Positions 60,210 through 64,000 of a stretch of DNA of 64,000 nt are shown one piece after another; position 1 is the stretch's first letter; each line of letters starts with the position of its first letter. A program made the translations under genes and the position numbers. The notes beneath the pieces were generated by a model that saw only the letters and a list, made by a program, of their open reading frames with translations, was not told the DNA's origin and ran no database searches. This DNA is from Kutzneria sp. CA-103260 (GTDB taxonomy: Bacteria > Actinomycetota > Actinomycetes > Mycobacteriales > Pseudonocardiaceae). Location: contig NZ_CP073318.1 of assembly GCF_018263855.1 (NCBI RefSeq), positions 930,001-994,000 on the forward strand, read 5' to 3'.

Positions 60210-61267
60210 GCCACCGTCCACTTCTGGTTGGCGGAGCCGGCGCAGTCCCAGATCTGGAGCTGGTTTCCGTTGGCGGAGCTGTTGTTGGTGGCGTCCAGGC
60301 ACTTGCCCAGGGCCCGGATCGTGCCGTCGCCGGGACGGGACCAGTTCTGCGCGGCGGTGCCGTTGCAGTCGTACAACTGGACCTGAGTTCCGTTGGCGGA
60401 GTTGGCGCCGGCCACGTCGAGGCACTTGCCCAGGGCGCGGATCGTGCCGTCGGAGCCGGCGGTCCACTGCTGGGCGGTGCTGCCGTTGCAGTCGTAGAGC
60501 TGCACCGCGGTGCCGTTGGCCGAGTTCCCGCCGGCGACGTCGACGCACTTGCCGCCGAGGCCGGCGATCGTGCCGCCGGTGGGCGGGGGCGGATTGGTGC
60601 CGCCGCCGACGAACGTGGTGGCCAGCTGCTGGCCCAGCGTCACGGCGCTGGCGTGGCTCTCGATCGGGTTCACCTTGGAGTGCGGGAACACGATGTAGGT
60701 GACGCCGCTGTCGGTGCCGCCGTTCTTGGGATCAGGGTTGATGCCCAGCGATTGCGCGGTGGCGTAAGAGGATTCGCCGATGATTCCGGTCGGGCCGGTG
60801 TCGCCGACGACCGCGTAGGTCACCTGGTTGTTGTAGATCACCGCGACCACCGCGCCGCCGTCGATGCCGGCCGTGCGGTAGTCCCAGGTGCCCGACGGGC
60901 TGGGCAGCACGATGTAGGGCAGCTTGGCCGCGTCCAGGGGCTGGTCGGTGGAGGTGTGGAAGGCGGTGTCCGGGTAGAAGCAGCAGTCGGTCTGCTCGTT
61001 GCACTGGGCGGTGCGCACGCCGTCGCAGTCGACGTCCATGTCCGCCTTGAAGAACACCGCGCCATTGGCCTGGCAGACCGGGATCGTGGCGGCCTGGCCC
61101 TCGTCAGTGGCGTACTTGCCGTTGGAGATCTGCTGGCAGTTGGTCACCTTGGCCAGCAGCTGGCTGGCCGACGGGCCGCCGGGGTCGGCCGCGAGCGCCG
61201 ACGGGGCGGCGAACAGGGGCAGGGCCAACAGGAAACCGGTGAGAACGGCGAGAAGACGCTTGCGCAT
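60206..61267 (-). CDS. secreted GH75 chitosanase with ricin-type lectin domain
   Basis: A 353-residue secreted protein. A signal peptide (1-26) precedes a GH75 chitosanase domain (30-218: FKADMDVDCDGV with catalytic-type Asp cluster, then TAFHTSTDQPLDA, YAVVGDTGPTGIIGE). A GGGTNPPPP linker leads into a three-part R-type lectin. It endo-hydrolyses chitosan. The operon is GH16-GH75-GH18 with overlapping starts and stops. The last lectin subdomain is 140 bp identical in DNA to that of the upstream GH16 gene. Confidence 0.9.
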   Translation of the reverse strand: MRKRLLAVLTGFLLALPLFAAPSALAADPGGPSASQLLAKVTNCQQISNGKYATDEGQAATIPVCQANGAVFFKADMDVDCDGVRTAQCNEQTDCCFYPDTAFHTSTDQPLDAAKLPYIVLPSPSGTWDYRTAGIDGGAVVAVIYNNQVTYAVVGDTGPTGIIGESSYATAQSLGINPDPKNGGTDSGVTYIVFPHSKVNPIESHASAVTLGQQLATTFVGGGTNPPPPTGGTIAGLGGKCVDVAGGNSANGTAVQLYDCNGSTAQQWTAGSDGTIRALGKCLDVAGANSANGTQVQLYDCNGTAAQNWSRPGDGTIRALGKCLDATNNSSANGNQLQIWDCAGSANQKWTVA

Positions 61268-62502
61268 CAGCTGTTCACCGTCCACTTCTGGTTGGCCGAG
61301 CCGGCGCAGTCCCAGATCTGGAGCTGGTTTCCGTTGGCGGAGCTGTTGTTGGTGGCGTCCAGGCACTTGCCCAGGGCCCGGATCGTGCCGTCGCCGGGAC
61401 GGGACCAGTTCTGCGCGGCGGTGCCGTTGCAGTCGTAGAGCTGGACCTTGGTGCCGTTGGTGGCGTTGGCGCCGGCCACGTCGAGGCACTTGCCCAGCGA
61501 CTGGAGGCTGCCGTTCGCGCCGGCGCTCCACTGCTGCGCGGCGGTGCCGTTGCAGTCGTACATCTGCACCGGGGTTCCGTTGGCGTTGTTGGCACTCGCC
61601 ACGTCCACGCACTTGCCGCCGAGGCCGGTGATAGTGCCGCCACCGCCGGGTGGCGTGGTGTTGCTGGTGGTCACGTGCACGTAGTCGACGACCAGCTTGG
61701 CCGGGAACGGCGTGTTGCCGTCGGGGTTGCCGGGCCAGTAGCCGCCGACCGCCAGGTTGAGGATGATGAAGAACGGGTGGTCGAACACCCACCGGTTGCC
61801 GCCGATGTCGGCCGGAGTCCTTGTCTCGTAGGCGTTTCCGTCCACGGACCAGGTGATGCTGTTGGGCGCCCAGTCGACCGCGAAGGTGTGGAAGCCGTCG
61901 GCGAAGGACTGGCCGCCCGGCAGCGTGTAGCCGGCGCCCACGCCGTTGGAGCCGGAGTAGCCGGGGCCGTGGATGGTGCCGTGCACCGAACCAGGCTCGA
62001 AGCCGACGTTCTCCATGATGTCGATCTCGCCGCTGGCCGGCCAGCCCACGTTCGGGTCGCCGATGTTGTCGCCCAGCATCCAGAACGCCGGCCACATGCC
62101 CTGGCCGCGCGGGATCTGCATGCGCGCCTCGAAGTGGCCGTAGGCCTGGGTGAAGCGCTGCGAGGTGTTGATGCGGGCCGAGGTGTACTGGCAGTATCCG
62201 TACCAGCAGTTGTTGTTGCCGGGGTTCTCCTTCTTGGCCGTGATCACCAAGTGCCCCTGGCCGTCCAGCGCGCCGTTGTTGGCGCCGGCGGTGTACCACT
62301 CCAGCTCGTGGTTGTTCACGTTGTCGCCGGTCTCGTACTGCCACTTGGCGCCGTCGACCGGGCTGCCGGCCGGACCGTCGAAGTCGTCGGTGAAGGTGGC
62401 GGCCGCGGGGGCGGCGGGCGCCGCCGACGCCGTCAGTCCCAAGGGGACGATCGTGGCGGCCGCGAGCACCGCGGCCAGCAGGAGGTGACGTCTTCTGCGC
62501 AT
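61267..62502 (-). CDS. secreted GH16 endo-glucanase with ricin-type lectin domain
   Basis: A 411-residue secreted protein. A signal peptide (1-27) precedes a GH16 jelly roll (35-275) with catalytic GEIDIMENVG (ExDxxE), substrate-site GMWPAFWMLG and NNHELEWYT. A PPGGGG linker leads into a C-terminal R-type lectin with three QxW-like repeats. Family and motif suggest a beta-1,3(-1,4)-glucanase. It is the first gene of the operon; the stop overlaps the GH75 start by one base (TGATG). Confidence 0.92.
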   Translation of the reverse strand: MRRRRHLLLAAVLAAATIVPLGLTASAAPAAPAAATFTDDFDGPAGSPVDGAKWQYETGDNVNNHELEWYTAGANNGALDGQGHLVITAKKENPGNNNCWYGYCQYTSARINTSQRFTQAYGHFEARMQIPRGQGMWPAFWMLGDNIGDPNVGWPASGEIDIMENVGFEPGSVHGTIHGPGYSGSNGVGAGYTLPGGQSFADGFHTFAVDWAPNSITWSVDGNAYETRTPADIGGNRWVFDHPFFIILNLAVGGYWPGNPDGNTPFPAKLVVDYVHVTTSNTTPPGGGGTITGLGGKCVDVASANNANGTPVQMYDCNGTAAQQWSAGANGSLQSLGKCLDVAGANATNGTKVQLYDCNGTAAQNWSRPGDGTIRALGKCLDATNNSSANGNQLQIWDCAGSANQKWTVNS

Positions 62503-62817
62503 GGGGGAATCTCGCCTCTCAGGGAACGTCAGTTCGCACCGCAGGAGGCGCCGGCCGAGGGCGGATCTCGGCAGAGTGCGGCGGTTTTCCTTGCAGGGCT
62601 GCGAAATCTGGGCAGGGGTGTGCGGATGTCAACGGGCGCAGGGGATCTGCCCGCCGGCTATGCCGAGTATCGGAGGTATAGACCAGATTTGGCAATGCCT
62701 GAGCGACGAGTTTGGCCAAGACTAGGAACAAGTCCCGCGACGTCAAGATCGACTAGGGCGTGGCGAAACCGCCCGGCGCGGGGTGCACGCCGGACGGTTC
62801 GCGGAAACCGTTATACG
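62503..62817. promoter_or_regulatory. GH16 operon promoter region with a DasR-like site and upstream terminator
   Basis: This 315-bp gap lies before the GH16-GH75-GH18 operon. At 62672-62687 it has GGT-A-TAGACCAG, matching the DasR operator (TGGTCTAGACCA core) at 11 of 16 positions. AACCGCCCGGCG (62767-62778) with CGCCGGACGGTT (62788-62799) forms the terminator of the second GH16 gene on the minus strand. I see no gene here. Confidence 0.5.
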
Positions 62818-63651
62818 TCAGCCAGTGGTGACATGAACGTAGTCCACGACCAGCTTGGCCGGGAACTTCGTGTTGCCGTCGGGGTCGCCCGGCCAGTAGC
62901 CGCCGACCGCCAGGTTGAGGATGAGGAAGAAGCCGTGGTTGAACGCCCAGCTCTTGCCGCCCAGGTCCGCGGGCGTGCGGGTCTCGTAGACATGGCCGTC
63001 CACCGACCACTTGATGGAGTTCGGGGCCCAGTCGACGGCGTAGGTGTGGAAGCCGTCGGCGAAGACCGGGCCGTTGTAGGCCGCGCCGATGCCGTTGGAG
63101 CCGGAGTAGCCGGGACCGTGGATGGTGCCGTGCACGGTGTTCGGCTCCTTGCCGATGTTCTCCATGATGTCGACCTCGCCGCAGTTGGGCCAGCCGACGC
63201 TGCCGATGTTGGTGCCCAGCATCCAGAACGCCGGCCACATGCCCTGGCCGCGCGGGATCTGCATGCGCGCCTCGACGTGGCCGTACTGAGCGGTGAACTT
63301 GCCGGAGGTGTTCAGGCGGGCCGAGGTGTACTGGCACGGGCCGTACCAGCAGTTGTGGCCGCCTTCTTTCTTGGCCGTGATCACCAGATGGCCCTGGCCG
63401 TCCAGGGCCCCGTTGGCGGCGCCGGCCGTGTACCACTCGCGCTCGTGGTTGTTCACGTTGTCGCCGGTCTCGTACTGCCACTTGCTGCCGTCGGCGGCCG
63501 CGCCGGCCGGGCCGTTGAAGTCGTCGGTGAAGGTCGCCGTCAACTGCGGGGCCGCGCTGCTGGTAGCCCCAGATGTCATGCAGGTCAGCACCGCCGCCGC
63601 GGCGGCCACAACAGCCACGGTTATCCGGCGGGTACGGGTAAGTGACGTCAT
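62818..63651 (-). CDS. secreted GH16 endo-glucanase, single domain
   Basis: A 277-residue secreted enzyme closely similar to the first GH16 domain: NNHEREWYTAG, GMWPAFWMLGTN, catalytic GEVDIMENIG, and LNLAVGGYWPGDPDGN near the end. It has a signal peptide (1-33) but no lectin domain; it stops at VVDYVHVTTG where the first GH16 protein continues into its linker. It has its own leader (63652-63800) and terminator, so it is expressed separately. Confidence 0.92.
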   Translation of the reverse strand: MTSLTRTRRITVAVVAAAAAVLTCMTSGATSSAAPQLTATFTDDFNGPAGAAADGSKWQYETGDNVNNHEREWYTAGAANGALDGQGHLVITAKKEGGHNCWYGPCQYTSARLNTSGKFTAQYGHVEARMQIPRGQGMWPAFWMLGTNIGSVGWPNCGEVDIMENIGKEPNTVHGTIHGPGYSGSNGIGAAYNGPVFADGFHTYAVDWAPNSIKWSVDGHVYETRTPADLGGKSWAFNHGFFLILNLAVGGYWPGDPDGNTKFPAKLVVDYVHVTTG

Positions 63652-63805
63652 TGTCGCCTCCAGGTCGAACCGCGACGCGTCTTGGGAGGCGGCGGCGGCT
63701 CACGTGCGGTGAACCGCCCAAAACGCGACGTGCAGGGGTGCTCACACTAGCGAACGGACATAGTTCACGGCTAGATGCAAGGCGTGAGGTAAACCCCTAA
63801 AACGA

Positions 63806-63842
63806 CGTCCCGCCCGGTGTGGGGTGCGCGCCGGGCGGGACG
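63806..63842 (-). terminator. terminator of the third GH16 gene
   Basis: CGTCCCGCCCGG (63806-63817) pairs perfectly with 63831-63842. On the minus strand TTTTAGGGG follows. It sits 12 bp after the stop of the partial GH16 gene. Confidence 0.8.
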
Positions 63843-63854
63843 AGGGGAACGCGG

Positions 63855-64000
63855 TCAGCTGGCGTGCACGTAGTCCACGACCAGCTTGGCCGGGAACTGG
63901 GTGCCGCCGTCGGGATCGCCCGGCCAGTCACCGCCGATGGCCAGGTTGAGGATGAGGTAGAAGGGGTGGTTGAACACCCACTGCTTGCCGCTCACGTCCT
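63855..64000 (-). CDS. third GH16 gene, C-terminal part, runs off the window
   Basis: The last 47 residues are present: WVFNHPFYLILNLAIGGDWP, then DPDGGTQFPAKLVVDYVH and a stop after AS. They align with the ends of the two GH16 domains to the left (LNLAVGGYWPG). There is no lectin after the domain. It is a tandem paralogue; the catalytic part lies outside. Confidence 0.88.
   Translation of the reverse strand, partial: DVSGKQWVFNHPFYLILNLAIGGDWPGDPDGGTQFPAKLVVDYVHAS

Overview
The window is about 70% GC actinobacterial DNA. The gene families point to a Pseudonocardiales-type genome of the Amycolatopsis/Kutzneria/Saccharothrix kind: SARP regulators, an AfsA signal synthase, F420-type luciferase-like oxidoreductases, DUF222-HNH (13E12-like) genes, a KstR-type cholesterol operon, many GTG starts, and 1-8 bp stop/start overlaps inside operons. 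The genus is an inference; no rRNA, tRNA or CRISPR was found.

Region 1 (1-24 kb) looks like the edge of a secondary-metabolism locus. A type II ketosynthase (cut by the window start) and its ACP diverge from afsA, a HAD phosphatase, a FabG-like ketoreductase and a SnoaL-like protein. A cupin, a DUF222-HNH gene, a luciferase-like oxidoreductase and a SARP activator follow. Two MaoC hot-dog dehydratase pairs flank a Tat-exported FAD oxidase and a secreted PstS-like protein, and a beta-propeller lactonase comes next. Efflux genes follow: a DHA2 MFS pump and two MMPL transporters. The MMPL genes share a promoter architecture that fits the MerR regulator lying between them, and a 165-bp perfectly identical tract. 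ACP/KS, KR and hot-dog DH pairs together suggest a highly reducing type II PKS whose core lies left of the window.

Region 2 (21.5-27 kb) holds a small kinase, a TetR/methyltransferase pair with two perfect 18-bp palindromes, a PH-like protein, a second luciferase-like enzyme, a decayed gene, and a second DUF222-HNH copy. Both HNH copies carry the same non-coding upstream block.

Region 3 (27-37 kb) is steroid catabolism. kshA, a 79-residue Cys protein and kshB diverge from hsaA-hsaD-hsaC-hsaB across two KstR-type boxes. A P450, its 3Fe-4S ferredoxin and a large AfsR-like SARP follow.

Region 4 (37-51 kb) is mixed metabolism: an agarase-like protein with TetR, a sugar isomerase and Gfo/Idh/MocA pair, and TetR/DeoR/MFS. 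A maleylacetate reductase-hydroxyquinol dioxygenase fusion comes with an FMN reductase, then Lrp, a TetR/NTF2 pair with palindromic operators, and an M20 amidohydrolase. A six-copy intergenic repeat precedes an operon of small unknown proteins.

Region 5 (51-64 kb) holds a FGGY kinase, a LuxE/LuxC-like carboxylate-reduction pair, a sialidase-like secreted protein, a DUF1275 membrane protein and a serine hydrolase. It ends in a secreted polysaccharide-degrading cluster: GH18 chitinase, GH75 chitosanase and three GH16 enzymes. Most carry ricin-type lectin modules, and a DasR-like site lies upstream.
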